Origin: Sinotaia quadrata
Lineage: Eukaryota > Mollusca > Gastropoda > Architaenioglossa > Viviparidae
Length of the DNA stretch: 64,000 nt
Direction of reading: 5' to 3'
NCBI GenBank assembly: GCA_028829895.1
Contig: CM054177.1
Coordinates: 41,363,564-41,427,563, forward strand
Positions within the stretch are counted from its first letter, which is position 1; each line of letters begins with the position of its first letter. Under the pieces are notes generated by a model that was not told the DNA's origin, searched no databases, and was given only the letters and a program-made list of their open reading frames with translations. Position numbers and translations under genes: made by a program. Positions 35,691-47,430 of the stretch are shown here, in pieces.

Positions 35691-36442
35691 TGTTTTTTCT
35701 TGTTTGACAATTGTGCATTTATAGTGTCTCTGTTGCACACTTAATCTGTTTGATGTGTTTTGTATTTTAATACGTCACTATCACTAGACAGGGACACAGA
35801 GTGCATTTTTGTAAGCGTAATCGACCACAATGTTAGTCTGTCCTCTTGTACGGAGAAAAAGCATTGATAGTGATAAATGATAGCACAAATATTCGCCGAA
35901 AAAAATCTTACTTCAATAAGCTATTCCGATCTGAATCTGATCAATATCTGCTTCGTATTTTGAGAATTTGTTCCTAACCTTTGAGTTTTGTGGCCATTTA
36001 CACCAAATGGAATCAACAAAATAAAAATAATACAAGTTCACCGTCATTTCCAACTGATTTGTTTTTTTAATTCAACTTGTTTGAACAATTTGTCTCCCTT
36101 CTAAAGCATAAAATAAGAGGGACTCACGACCCAGACAACGAGGTTATAGAAGTAACATTTTTTTAATTCCCACGTGGCTCCGAAATCTATTTCATAAGTT
36201 TTCATCCGGAGTCTGTCATTATAAGATAAGGTCAATAATTTTGGCGGTGGCGAAGTCCCAATATGGAGGACGGTAGGACAGATAAATCTGCGTGAAATCA
36301 CGTGAACTCGCAAGGAAATAGAAACTGTAGGCTACAAGTAAAATGCATCACTCACACAATTCATTGCCATTTCAGACAGTTTATATCTGTACGCTACGTT
36401 TCAATGAATTTCGTGTAATTTAAGAAGATTAGGCAAATTTGT
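35691..36442. other. Unique DNA
   Basis: No gene recognised. Confidence 0.45.
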
Positions 36443-36485
<43 letters not shown>

Positions 36486-36569
36486 ACAACAACAACAACA
36501 ACAAAAACAGCATCGTTGTCATCATCATCATCACCACCACCATCACCATCATCATCATCATCATCATCT

Positions 36570-36612
<43 letters not shown>
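36443..36612. repeat. Compound trinucleotide cluster (CAT, CAA, CAC, ATT)
   Basis: (CAT)n, (CAA)n, mixed CAT/CAC, then (ATT)n. The minus strand reads as poly-Asp and poly-Asn, a simple-sequence by-product. Confidence 0.96.
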
Positions 36613-36918
36613 GTGTAAGGAGATTGTGTGATTTGTTCTTGTTTAGAATTTCTTTAGAATTATATTTCCATCCAAAAGAAAATATTACTTGCAGTACATC
36701 TAGATAATCTTTCTGGACAAAACTACTTGAATGGTTAGAACGAAAACCGTTGATGGAGTTTGTAACTTTGTGATTCAATAAAAAAAGCTCTTCCTAGTGT
36801 AAAACTATGACAGATTCTAGCAAAGACCAGCTCTTCCCAGAACATGTCTATGAATTTCATTTGAGCAATGCAATCACGAGGAAGTGGATTTATAAAAATG
36901 TAACCAAATGCTTGCTTT

Positions 36919-37002
36919 CACACTGCAAAACGTTTTCAAATGTCTGATATGAACTTCAAGCACACTGCAAAACGTTTTCAAATGTCTGATATGAACTTCA
37001 AG
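36919..37002. repeat. Perfect 42-bp tandem duplication
   Basis: CACACTGCAAAACGTTTTCA starts at 36919 and 36961. The two 42-base copies are identical. Confidence 0.97.
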
Positions 37003-37745
37003 CACACTGGACAGACTCGCGATGCTTTGTTTCCAGACACAATATGTTATTTGCATGATAATATTAAATAATAATAATATTCAGGAATGGTCATGTGTTG
37101 CAAATAGGCATCTATAAAAGCCAAATTATGTTGTGCAAAACATCAACATTTATAAAAATTAAACTGGCGGTTTGCATATTTTAGCACTCATCAAAGTTCA
37201 TTTCGGTGTATTCTGCCACTCTCGGAGAGGATGGGGAAGGGAGAGAATGCGGTGAAGGATTATAGCAAAATATGCCGAGAATAAATAATAAGATGAATAG
37301 AAGGCCAGTAAATAAACACGAACTGACGCGATGGTGATGGTACAATGGTTGAACAAAGGAAAAAAATTGCAAACCAGCGTTTAGAAAGTTGCCTACTTGT
37401 ACCTCAGTAATCGATGCCAAAAAAGACTAAGCAGCTATGCCGACTCACTGCTGTGAAAACAAACTGCCTTTTGGGAATTACAGAAATGTTTGTTGTAATG
37501 TCTACAGGACTGCAAGCTTTAATGAGTTGATCAGTGAAACGCGTGTGTTATGTGTGATGAACATAGCAGGTACAGTTTTTACACACTTTCGCATTATTTG
37601 GTAAGGGCCCATTTCGTCATTCTCTGTTTGTTTCCCTCTCGCACTCTCAAACACTCACACATCCAAACGCAAGCACACAATGTAATGACGTCAACACTAC
37701 TGAGTTCTGAGTAAAAATGGACGAATATTGATTGAACTGCAACGA
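37003..37745. other. Unique DNA
   Basis: No gene recognised. Confidence 0.45.
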
Positions 37746-37789
37746 TGATAGATAGAAAGATAAATAGTTAGACAGACAGACAGACAGAC

Positions 37790-37878
<89 letters not shown>
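37746..37878. repeat. (GACA)n(GATA)n microsatellite
   Basis: About six GACA and then more than 20 GATA units. Confidence 0.97.
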
Positions 37879-37879
<1 letters not shown>

Positions 37880-38080
37880 CATTTATATCATAAATGTAAT
37901 GTTTCTGATGTTTCCTCTTTCCTCCACCACAAAAAAAGAAGACAGGAAAAAAGAAAAAAACTTAATTTAATCTAGAATTGAACTGCTGTAAGAAATATTG
38001 ATGCAGAGTCATGAAATTCTTTATATTGTATAAGTTTTGGACGGGTTTTTAGACGTCACACTCCTTCTCGTCGCGTGTGT

Positions 38081-38440
38081 GATAGTTAGCTAATTGGTGA
38101 ATTGTCTGCTGATACTTAGCTAATTGTTGAATTGTCTGCTGATAGTGAGCTAACTGGTGAATTGTCTGCTGATAGTTAGCTAATTGTTGAATTGTCTGCT
38201 GATAGTTAGCTAATTGTTGAATTGTCTGCTGATAGTGAGCTAACTGGTGAATTGTCTGCTGATAGTGAGCTAACTGGTGAATTGTTTGCTGATAATGAGC
38301 TAACTGGTGAGTTGTCTGCTGATAGTGAGCTAACTGGTGAATTGTCTGCTGATAGTGAGCTAACTGGTGAATTGTCTGCTGATAGTGAGCTAACTGGTGA
38401 ATTGTGTGCTGATAATTAGCTAACTGTTGAATTGTCTGCG
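38081..38440. repeat. 30-bp minisatellite, 12 copies
   Basis: GATAGTGAGCTAACTGGTGA recurs every 30 bases from 38081 to 38411. Ten codons per unit give an open plus frame from 38222 (DSELTGELSA), but copies 1, 2, 4, 5 and 12 carry TTAGCTAA-type variants that place TAG in the same frame. Both variants belong to one array, which argues against coding. Confidence 0.97.
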
Positions 38441-39554
38441 ATGCTGATTTTTGTGTGTTGTTACAATCTATGTTTACTTAAGTGAACCTAACAGCAGAAT
38501 TTTAAAGAAAAGAACACCCGATTGAAATACGTTATACAGTGAAACATTATAAAGGACTGAATCAGTAAAACGCGATCGAACGAACGAGTTAAATGAATAA
38601 TTACAAATTATTTGTTTAACAACTATTGCTGCAAAATACCTGAACTGATAAAACTGCTAGAAGACTCAATTTCCGAATGAATATATTTGGTGGTTAGATA
38701 TATTTATTATATGTAATTATGTTAATGAAAACATAGATCTACATAAGCTCTTCTTTCTAACAAAGATAATTAATACATGTCTACGAGTGTACATGAATTT
38801 TATTTATTAAAAGAAGACAAAATAAGCCTACACCAATGAACTTTAAACAAAACTTTGACTGATTCAACCTCTGTTTCAAATGATATGTGAAATAGAATTA
38901 AAGACATTCATAGACATATTGTAGCACTGCTTGCAGGTGTGTGTGAGTGTGTCTCTGTGTGTGTGTGTGTGCGAGATGTTGGTGCAAAATAAAGAACACA
39001 TGGCACGCCCATCAGACACATACTTCTAAGAAGTGCACAGTGTGGCAAGGTCCTGGCAGCCACTGAAACTCGCGAACAAAGTGCTGCAGAGAGTGATTAA
39101 TGTGTCTTTCAAAACATGCTTCATGCTTGAATAAGTTTCCCTGTAAAGCTGCCTCCATCTTGACTTCTTTTCTCGCGTCAGACTTTCTCTAGGCTTTCAC
39201 TCGCGTCTCCACATCCACCACTAAACTATCCGTGTTATCTCGAGCACAACCCGCACAGATACCACTAATTCAGTAAATCTCTACCACAACCCTTATGAAT
39301 GCCTCTAATATTTCATCGAATCGAGTACACCACACTGCTTATGCTGACCTGTAATATTTCATTGAATCTCTACTTCAGTCATGCTTGCTACTGACATCTT
39401 TATGAATTCTTAGTATTTCATCCCAGTAAATTCCGCAGGCGGGGAGGCATCCATTGTTAGTAATACAGTACATCTGTCACACAACTGAAATTCGACATAG
39501 TATTGAAGTGTTACGTCTGTGGCACACCGACAGCTGCTATCAACATTGCAGTGC
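38441..39554. other. Unique DNA with a short GT tract
   Basis: GT-rich at about 38937-38973. Loose phrases such as TAATATTTCAT-GAATC recur at 39290-39420. No gene recognised. Confidence 0.4.
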
Positions 39555-39898
39555 ATTCTTGTCACACCACTGACGTCCAACAGAATATTGTAATATAGGC
39601 CTACTTCTGTCACACCACTGACGTCCAACAGAATATTGTAATATAGGCCTACTTCTGTCACACCACTGACGTCCAACAGAATATTGTAATATAGGCCTAC
39701 TTCTGTCACACCACTGACGTCCAACAGAATATTGTAATATAGGCCTACTTCTGTCACACCACTGACGTCCAACAGAATATTGTAATATAGGCCTACTTCT
39801 GTCACACCACTGACGTTCAACAGAATATTGTAATATAGGCCTACTTCTGTCACACCACTGACGTTCAACAGAATATTGTAATATAGGCCTACTTCTGT
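39555..39898. repeat. 48-bp minisatellite, about 7 copies
   Basis: ACTTCTGTCACACCACTGAC recurs every 48 bases from 39603, with a diverged first copy at about 39555. Each copy contains TGACGTCC (CRE-like; TGACGTTC in two copies), and the copies join at the palindrome TAGGCCTA. Sixteen codons per unit keep the minus strand open (39410-39868). Confidence 0.97.
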
Positions 39899-40360
39899 CG
39901 CACTTTGACATCTCCTACCTAGATCGCGTTAAATCTCTCACATTCGACAGCGCAACACTATTTCAGAATATCTTTATTTCTTTATCGCATAATACTGCAA
40001 CCACTTTACCCTCAACGATAGCCAGTTGTTCTTTTATTTTCTCCACATACTCATTATTATACAAACTCACACCCCTTTCAATTTCAATAAAACATCCCTT
40101 CAAAACCGCATTTACCACTTTCAAAATTCGCCACCTGATCGCTACTTAAAACCATAAAACCAGTTATTGAAAATTCATCGCTTTCTGTTTACAGCAACAA
40201 TAAATTAAAAACCGTTTAGTACATCCTGACTTCCTCCACACAGTAGAGACTTTCTACTGGAATAATGTTCAGAATCATCATTAATAATGTATAATCTCCA
40301 ATAATCACAGTCATTCAGCACAAGTATTTTACAATTTATGGAACATATTACCCATAGCCA
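39899..40360. other. Unique DNA
   Basis: No gene recognised. Confidence 0.45.
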
Positions 40361-40688
40361 GCAATGGTAATCCAGAGTTTCTAGTAAGAGCCAACAACCA
40401 CCACTAATAATCCTGAGTTTCTAGTAAGAGCCAACAACCACCACTAATAATCCTGAGTTTCTAGTAAGAGCCAACAACCACCACTAATAATCCTGAGTTT
40501 CTAGTAAGAGCCAACAACCACAACTAATAATCCTGAGTTTCTAGTAAGAGCCAACAACCACAACTAATAATCCAGAGTTTCTAGTAAGAGCCAACAACCA
40601 CAACTAATAATCCAGAGTTTCTAGTAAGAGCCAACAACCACAACTAATAATCCAGAGTTTCTAGTAAAAGCCAACAACCACTACTAAT
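40361..40688. repeat. 40-bp minisatellite (unit A), 8 copies
   Basis: AGCCAACAACCACCACTAAT recurs every 40 bases with first bases at 40390-40391, 40430 and so on to 40670. Units read AATCCTGAGTTTCTAG early and AATCCAGAGTTTCTAG later. The array passes without a gap into the related 47-bp array. Confidence 0.97.
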
Positions 40689-41164
40689 AATCCAGATTTC
40701 TCAGTGTGTGGTCAGCACCAAAAGCCACCAATAACAATCCAGATTTCTCAGTGTGTGTGGTCAGCACCAAAAGCCACCAATAACAATCCAGATTTCTCAG
40801 TGTGTGGTCAGCACCAAAAGCTACCAATAAAAAATCCAGATTTCTCAGTGTGTGGTCAGCACCAAAAGCTACCAATAACAATCTAGATTTCTCAGTATGT
40901 GGTCAGCACCAAAAGCTACCAATAAAAAATCCAGATTTCTCAGTGTGTGGTCAGCACCAAAAGCTACCAATAACAATCTAGATTTCTCAGTATGTGGTCA
41001 GCACCAAAAGCTACCAATAACAATCTAGATTTCTCAGTGTGTGGTCAGCACCAAAAGCTACCAATAACAATCTAGATTTCTCAGTGTGTGGTCAGCACCA
41101 AAAGCTACCAATAACAATCTAGATTTCTCAGTGTGTGGTCAGCACCAAAAGCTACCAATAACAA
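40689..41164. repeat. 47-bp minisatellite (unit B), 10 copies
   Basis: AATCCAGATTTCTCAGTGTG and TGGTCAGCACCAAAAGC recur at about 47-base spacing. The first part of the unit resembles unit A (ACTAATAATCCAGA), so B probably arose from A. Variants AATCTAGATTTCTCAGTATG spread through the later copies. Confidence 0.96.
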
Positions 41165-41198
41165 TCCAAATTCCAGAGCGTCTAGATCAGTGTTTCCC

Positions 41199-41312
41199 GT
41201 CAAGAGCACGTTCAAATTTTCTTCAGGTTTTGGCGGGAGCCATCAATATTTTGTGGTCAAGAGCACGTTCAAATTTTCTTCAGGTTTTGGCGGGAGCCAT
41301 CAATTTTTTGTA
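41199..41312. repeat. 57-bp tandem duplication
   Basis: GTCAAGAGCACGTTCAAATT recurs at 41199 and 41256. It lies directly inside the left end of the proposed hAT element, as subterminal repeats of such elements often do. Confidence 0.95.
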
Positions 41313-41977
41313 AGCTTATTTTTCTACCATAGTTTTTTGTATCATCATATTTTACTAATACGTAATACATGTATCTCTACCATTCCAGCCGGACTACTCT
41401 TTCGCTGTTACTATGTGGATTTGCTGTTTGGAATCTATCTGGAAGATGAATTAAGTAGCTTTTACAAAATAAATATCAGAAGCAGACCGTTTTCATCTTA
41501 TTTATTTTTAAAAGTACAATATTTTTGAAATAGTGACCGAAATATATTTATTTTTCTTACTTAAGCTTACAGACCAGTTGTGGTTAATTAAATATTAAAT
41601 ATTCTTTCTATTTTTACTTGTATCTGGATTTCAAAAAGTAAACACAAATATGAAAAAAACACTATTTATTGATATATGTATTCGGATTTCTATAAGCATA
41701 CAAATATGAATAGATTTTATGAGCGCTCAGCAGAACTCAATAGAAAAAAGGTATTATTAATTTGCCTGATTGTATTATAATAAATCAGCATGATTTATGG
41801 CACTACATTTCATTAGCCTGCTTTTAGCAGGAGGGAGTAAAATAATAATCCCGTTTGTGGAATCGAATTAAGATTTATTGTGCATTCTACAGATTCGAAA
41901 ATGTATCTTCGGTTGCGGTCATTGAGAACAATGTTATTGTGAAGGTCCAAACTCTCCAGTTCTGCTTCTCGTCTTAC

Positions 41978-42007
41978 CTGAATGAGACGTGCAGTCGATG
42001 TAGCCAT
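41978..42007 (-). other. Possible first coding exon, ten codons, good donor
   Basis: The minus strand has AAAAATGGCT followed by codons for MATSTARLIQ and a strong CAG|GTAAGA donor at 41978/41977. The start context and donor are both good, but the piece is very short, it lies inside the proposed hAT element, and no downstream exon is identified. It may be a remnant of a transposase gene start or a chance match. Confidence 0.15.
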
Positions 42008-42019
42008 TTTTGTTACCAC

Positions 42020-42120
42020 TAGTTGGCAAGAAAAATAATTCCCATGTAAGAGCAATAACAGACTTTTTGTTACCTCTATTTGGCAAGTAAAAGGATTCCC
42101 AAGTAAGGGCAATCACAGGC
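42020..42120. repeat. ~53-bp diverged duplication
   Basis: GGCAAG(A/T)AAAA followed by ATTCCCA(T/A)GTAAG and GCAAT(A/C)ACAG occurs twice, inside the proposed hAT element. Confidence 0.8.
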
Positions 42121-42409
42121 GCAATGATGATGAACAGCTGAAATAGCTTTTCAAAATGCTCCTGAGGTCTTTGAATGTAGTGAAGAGTTAAAATCAAATT
42201 TGATACCATTTTCTTAATACTTGGGCAATGTACAAGACAATTTGTCTTCATATGTGACTTCCACAAGATCAATTCTGCTTTGAATGATTTTTACACACCC
42301 TAAAATGAGTGACGTGAGTCTGGATGGAATAACTGACGTGCATTTTTCACACATCGTTGTGGACGTAATGGCACTAGCGGGCACCGTGTTGGGAACCACT
42401 GGTCTGGTT

Positions 42410-42859
42410 AGTATAAGACGTCAGCCATTAATAATGATTTTTTAATATATAAACAACAACAGTCACCATCATTAACCAATCTCCACCATAATAATAGTAA
42501 TGCTAATAATCCAGTTTTTCGAATTTTTCTGCGTTTTTTTTCTGTTATCCGTTACTTTTATTTTTTGCCAACTCGTTGGGTGTCTTTCTATTTTTGTCTA
42601 AATCTCATTTTCGCACAATTTGACAATTTCTTTATCTAAGGTTAGCAGTTCCATTTTCATCCAACCTCATTTGTCAGCTGTCCACATCACCATTCATCTA
42701 TATATGCTGTTGTTTTCAAATTGTTCGTCTTTTTGAAATGATTATATTTTTTACTGGGCAAAAGTCAGACTTAATCAGGCTTGTGAGCTTGCCCATCAAA
42801 AGACTTTTACAATGGAATAAATAAATAGAAGAAAGTAAAATAATTTATAATGCTGTAAA

Positions 42860-42861
<2 letters not shown>
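42410..42861. other. Unique DNA with old repeat traces
   Basis: 42410-42525 contains ACAACAACAG, CCACCATAATAAT and GCTAATAATCCAG phrases like unit A of the 40-bp array. No gene recognised. Confidence 0.45.

Positions 42862-42932
<71 letters not shown>
42862..42932. repeat. (CT)n microsatellite
   Basis: About 35 CT units. Confidence 0.97.
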
Positions 42933-42934
<2 letters not shown>

Positions 42935-43404
42935 ATATAATATATGCTTGGTTTATTTTCTCTTTTAGAAAGTTTTGTCTATTCTCTCGCTCGCTTGCTC
43001 GCTCGCTGGCTCTCTAGACTCATTTCCATATCATGCTATCCGTTACTTCTCTCTGCAGTGGTAATTCAAAAACAAAGATTATTGTTTTTCTCTTTAGACT
43101 TAAAATTTTAAAAATATCACTAAGTCCGTCTTTCCTCAATATGCAATTTCATTTCCACACCCTTTCTATGATTTAAATTATTTTGTTGTTTTGTTTGTAG
43201 GTCGATTTCCTATGCAGCACTAAAATTGTGTTCACTGGAGTTCTTGGTAATCTCTAATACTTCCCTATCGCACTTGTCTATTACAGTCCTTTGGGCATTT
43301 TGTAATAAATATTTCATTGTCGTCTTTGTTTTAGTTCATTTCTGAATTTCCAACATTGTCCACTTTAATCTATAGGCAATTCCTAATATCTCACTATCTC
43401 TTTT

Positions 43405-43640
43405 GTCCTGTGGGTCTTTAGATCAATCCTAATGTCTTGTCTTTGTCCTCGATATCAATCCTAATGTCTCGTCTTTGTCCTCGAGATCAATCCTAATGTC
43501 TCGTCTTTGTTCTCGAGATCAATCCTAATGTCTCGTCTTTGTCCTCGAGATCAATCCTAATGTCTCGTCTTTGTCCTCGAGATCAATCCTAATGTCTCGT
43601 CTTTGTCCTCGAGATCAATTCTAATATCTCATTATAGTCC
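43405..43640. repeat. 32-bp minisatellite, about 7 copies
   Basis: TCTCGTCTTTGTCCTCGAGA followed by TCAATCCTAATG recurs every 32 bases. Most copies carry CTCGAG. The outer copies are diverged. Confidence 0.95.
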
Positions 43641-45002
43641 ACTCTTATCTTAGACTTTTAAATAGTATATCCAATTACTGTTCTCTTAGACGTTTAAATA
43701 GTTTTTCCATTTTTACTGTTCTCTCATGTTATATGTACATATTTCGCTACTTTTTCAGCATTTCTTCTGATCGTTTCGATGCACATTTTTGTGTTCAGAT
43801 TCAGCTGTCGTTATATTTTATCCATCATTAAACTGTATTTGTTTTTTTTTATCTGAAAACCTTCTAAAAATATACTTAGTTTTTAAGTATTTGCTTATAT
43901 GTACATTATTTGGCTAATCTATTTTTATTACAATTCCTATCTAGCCTACGTGTGCAACTTTCTAAGTTATAAAAATGTCTGAAAATTGTTGTTTTTAGAA
44001 AAATAAATTTTTCAGTGACTGTACACAGAAGCCTACTTAAACAATTTCATGCAATTCGTTTGACCGTGTGTATTGATATTTTAATTTTACATGGATAAAA
44101 TAATGGAAGTTAAAGTGTTCTGTGCAGCAATAGAACTCTTGTGCTCTTTCGCTCACTGTTCCATGTGCGTGCGCGCGTGCGTGCGGTGTGAGCTATAGAG
44201 TGAAAAATCGGCACCAGTCAGAAAATGGAAAATGTCTGTCACGCGAGCGCGTTAGAGCGGGCCTACCCACTTCTCTGCTCTTCCAATATCCGAGATCGTA
44301 TGACTGCTACAGCTTTCGTGTTCGTCCATTGATTATTGGCTCATTATTTTAGCAGTAATCTTATTGCATCAATGAGCGGGATGTGGTCACTAATACACGG
44401 TGTTTGGTCATCAATAAACGGATTGTGGTCATCACTGCGCAGACCTCGGTGTAGGTGTATTCGTTTTCACTTCAATCCTCCGTTTTCTTGCTCTAACAGC
44501 CATTACGTATTTGAAAGAAAATACTTTAGAGAAATGGTAGATGCTGTGCTTGAGTGAGAAATTGGGCTTTTAAATATCTTTCATGGATATGGTGGGGGAC
44601 AGAGATAAATGACAAATAAACGGGGGAAAACTAGTCACTATAACGCTGTAATTCTTCAAAGACTGTGCAACCTTTACTAAAGATGCGAAAAATCGTTAAT
44701 TTTTCTTGTTAAGGGCTATTTATTATACTGCTATAAATATTAACAATACCGTAGTACCATATATTTGTATTCACATTAAACGGACGTTTTCTGAAGTATA
44801 AATGTATTAAAAATTGCATGAAACCAATTGCATAAGAAATATTTCTTTTTCACTCTCTCATATATAGACCAACATTTAAGTGTTTCTCGGCTGAGAGAGA
44901 TAATAACTCAAATTGCTAATAAATGTGTCTTTGGAATGTGCTTGGTTATCTTCACCTGTGCAATGGATTGTTCCCGTTTATGAACTTACTTTTATGCAGT
45001 CT
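43641..45002. other. Unique DNA
   Basis: Contains a Z-DNA-prone GTGCGTGCGCGCGTGCGTGC tract at 44165-44186. The phrase GTGGTCATCA-ATAA-CGG recurs loosely at 44380-44430. No gene recognised. Confidence 0.45.
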
Positions 45003-45049
45003 TTGGTTATATTATGCTGTGCATGGTTATATTATACTATGCATGGTTT

Positions 45050-45083
<34 letters not shown>

Positions 45084-45105
45084 GTTATATTATGCAGTGC
45101 ACATA
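45003..45105. repeat. ~21-bp repeat interrupted by (TA)n(TG)n
   Basis: TGGTTATATTATGCTGTGCA-type units start at about 45004, 45025, 45045 and 45082. The third copy has expanded internally into TA and TG dinucleotides (45050-45083). Confidence 0.85.
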
Positions 45106-46230
45106 TAAAACACATATTCATAAACTTGACTTGTGTGTGCAGTATTCTGCCTGTTTGTTTTATAATGTGAAGTAGGAAATGCATAGCTGTGAATAATGTG
45201 TATACAAATTGTAGTAGATAATGTCTGGGTGTGTTATATCGTATTTTGTGCATTTGGTAATGCAGAGTAAGCAATAGGTGTGTATAGCATTGTGTGGTGG
45301 TGTACATTTACTTGTCCCTATTTTTAAACTTAGTCGTTATATAGTTCGTTAAATGTCAGTATGAAATGGCCTTCGGGTACTATGCCTGACGATAGCTGTA
45401 AGTACCAGAGTTAAAATAACAACTCAGATAAAGAATATGCTAGAATTGGCTATTATAGTCCAAACCAATCTAGAGTGGATAAATATTTGCTATCCAATAG
45501 TTTAAGTTTACAAATAACGAATTAGCCAATGGGTAAAGACCAAAACTTATCTGTTGAAGAAAGTTCTACATTCGAATCACTTTTAGTTTGACAACTCCAA
45601 TCCTGAAAGGTGATTGTTAGCTTATGGTGAGTTAACTGATTGATTGAGAGTTAATGGACTGAGAAATATTTTGTACACTTTGCTATTGATATGCTATATT
45701 TGCAATTTAATGTAAAGATGTATTATGTGAATAGACTATTATTTCTACAGTTATTAATTATAATACTTGCATTTAATATGTTTAACACATGGCATTTGTT
45801 TATAATCGATTATGTTGTATTTATTATTTTGCACTAATTATCGGGCTAATAAATACTGTTGCAGGAATTGTAAGATGAGAATGATTGTAAGAAAGAATGG
45901 AGAATAGAGATGAATAAACTTGGAACTTAGCGCTGCATTCTGATATAATGTTTGAGAAAGGAGAAAGCCTTTTTTCCTTTTTACATTGTGGTCTTGTGGT
46001 GGATTCGAGAGGTTTCCATCCTACAGTGTGGCAGTTCTGTTGATTCATTGCACCATATTTGTGTTATCGGAAAGTGTGTCTGACTCCACAACTTTCTAGC
46101 AATAGGAATGCTAGACGTTCATTTCTGTGAATGCCTACTCAAGAAGCTAATATGGCAAACGTGTGCCTAGATTAGTCTTGAGGGATCTACAGTGTTAGAA
46201 CATTTTAGAATATAACTAGAAAAGCATAGG
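45106..46230. other. AT-rich unique DNA
   Basis: No gene recognised. Confidence 0.45.
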
Positions 46231-46328
46231 GAAGATTGACTATTCTGTTGTGAACAATGAACTTGTGGCATTATTATGAAAGATTGACTATTCTGTTGTG
46301 AACAATCAACTTGTGACATTGTTATGAA
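46231..46328. repeat. 48-bp tandem duplication
   Basis: AGATTGACTATTCTGTTGTG at 46233 and 46281, near-identical copies. Confidence 0.95.
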
Positions 46329-46939
46329 AGTATGTGAAGGACTGTTGTGACTTACGTCATGGAACAGGCTACGTGCAAAGTATTAATTATCATATCACTC
46401 TATACCTCATTTCTTCTATGATAAGAATAGCTCTCTATTTTTTTTATACTAATCTGGCTGCTGAGTAATGTGTTAGGATATATGATTAAATAAATATTGG
46501 AATTACTTGAACGTTGTTTCATGGAATATTGATGTAAAATAACCTCATTGTATGTGTATATATGTATATTTGATTGTTTATTTAATAAACTGATTGTTAA
46601 ATTTACTAAGTTTAATACTCATATTATTACACTATATATGTTGGAGTAATAGTGGGGGGAGGGGCTTGTTAAATATAAATAAAGACGGATTTTTATTACT
46701 CTTTTAGTAAGACGTTTCCATCTACGAAAGTATTATATAACAGGAAAATATCTGCCGTTTATTGTGGAAAAGAGAAGACTTTTATTATACTCATATAATC
46801 TCCCAAATGAGAGTCTAAGATCTCCTATGGGAATTATTAATAAAAATAAAATAAGATATCTCTATGATTTGAAATTAGTTATGGATGAGTGATAATAATA
46901 ATAATAATCATAACCAATAACAAAGAGGTAGGTGTATGT
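46329..46939. other. AT-rich unique DNA
   Basis: Short ATA tract near 46892-46908. No gene recognised. Confidence 0.45.
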
Positions 46940-47120
46940 CATACATTGCTTGAGTGTGTTATGGTAAATTAAGCTATGGGTGAGTATGGCAAAGCTTGAG
47001 TGTGATATAGTAGATTAAGTATATTATAGCAGATTAAGCTATGAGTGAGTATGACATTACTTGAGTGTGTTATGATAGATTAAGCTATGAGTGAATATAG
47101 CATTGCTTGGATGTGTTGTG
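46940..47120. repeat. ~60-bp degenerate repeat, about 3 copies
   Basis: GATTAAGCTATGAGTGAGTA and TGAGTGTGTTATGGTA phrases recur in order with divergence. Confidence 0.75.
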
Positions 47121-47136
47121 GTAGAATATTGCTGTG

Positions 47137-47430
47137 GAAGTGTTTGGCAATGCGTCATTAAATAGTTTACTATAGGCGTATAATGGAAGTATTTGGCAAT
47201 GCGTCATCAATTAGTTAACTACATACGTATAATGGAAGAGCTTGGCAATGCGTCATTAAATAGTTTACTATAGGCGTATAATGTAAGTGTTTGGCAATGC
47301 GTCATCAATTAGTTAACTAAAGACGTATAATGGAAGTGTTTGGAAATGCGTCATCAATTAATTTACGATAGACGTATAATGGAAGTGTTTCGCAATGCGT
47401 CACCAATTAGTTAACTACATGTGTATAATA
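47137..47430. repeat. 49-bp minisatellite, 6 copies, partly dimeric
   Basis: TTTGGCAATGCGTCAT recurs with GCGTCA at 47152, 47201, 47250, 47299, 47348 and 47397, exactly 49 bases apart. Copies 1 and 3 share ATTAAATAGTTTACTATAGG. Copies 2 and 4 share ATCAATTAGTTAACTA. Thus an AB dimer of 98 bp is present twice. Confidence 0.96.

Larger units (their letters stand above)
41180..42409. mobile_element. Probable hAT-type DNA transposon remnant with target duplications
   Basis: The left end reads CAGTGTTTCCC from 41188. The right end reads TTGGGAACCACTG to 42401, so inward from the right it is CAGTGGTTCCCAA. This matches the CAGTG-start inverted ends of hAT elements. Flanking 8-mers are GTCTAGAT (41180-41187) and GTCTGGTT (42402-42409), a 6 of 8 match; the left copy fits the nTnnnnAn pattern known for Ac-type hATs. 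The 1.2-kb body has no recognisable transposase, so it would be non-autonomous or decayed. Unit-A-like sequence lies on both sides, consistent with insertion into the minisatellite. Caution: array B contains a similar TCTAGATTTCTCAGTG, so the left end could be repeat-derived. Confidence 0.5.

Noticed and set aside
36401..36778. Poly-Asp and poly-Asn minus-strand frame
   Set aside because: Pure trinucleotide simple sequence; not evidence for a gene.
38222..38419. Acidic repeat frame with SELTGE units
   Set aside because: Other copies of the same array carry TAG in that frame, so the array is not maintained as coding.
39410..39911. Two long minus-strand frames with 16-residue repeats
   Set aside because: A by-product of a 48-bp unit; two different frames are open at once and the copies are nearly identical at DNA level.
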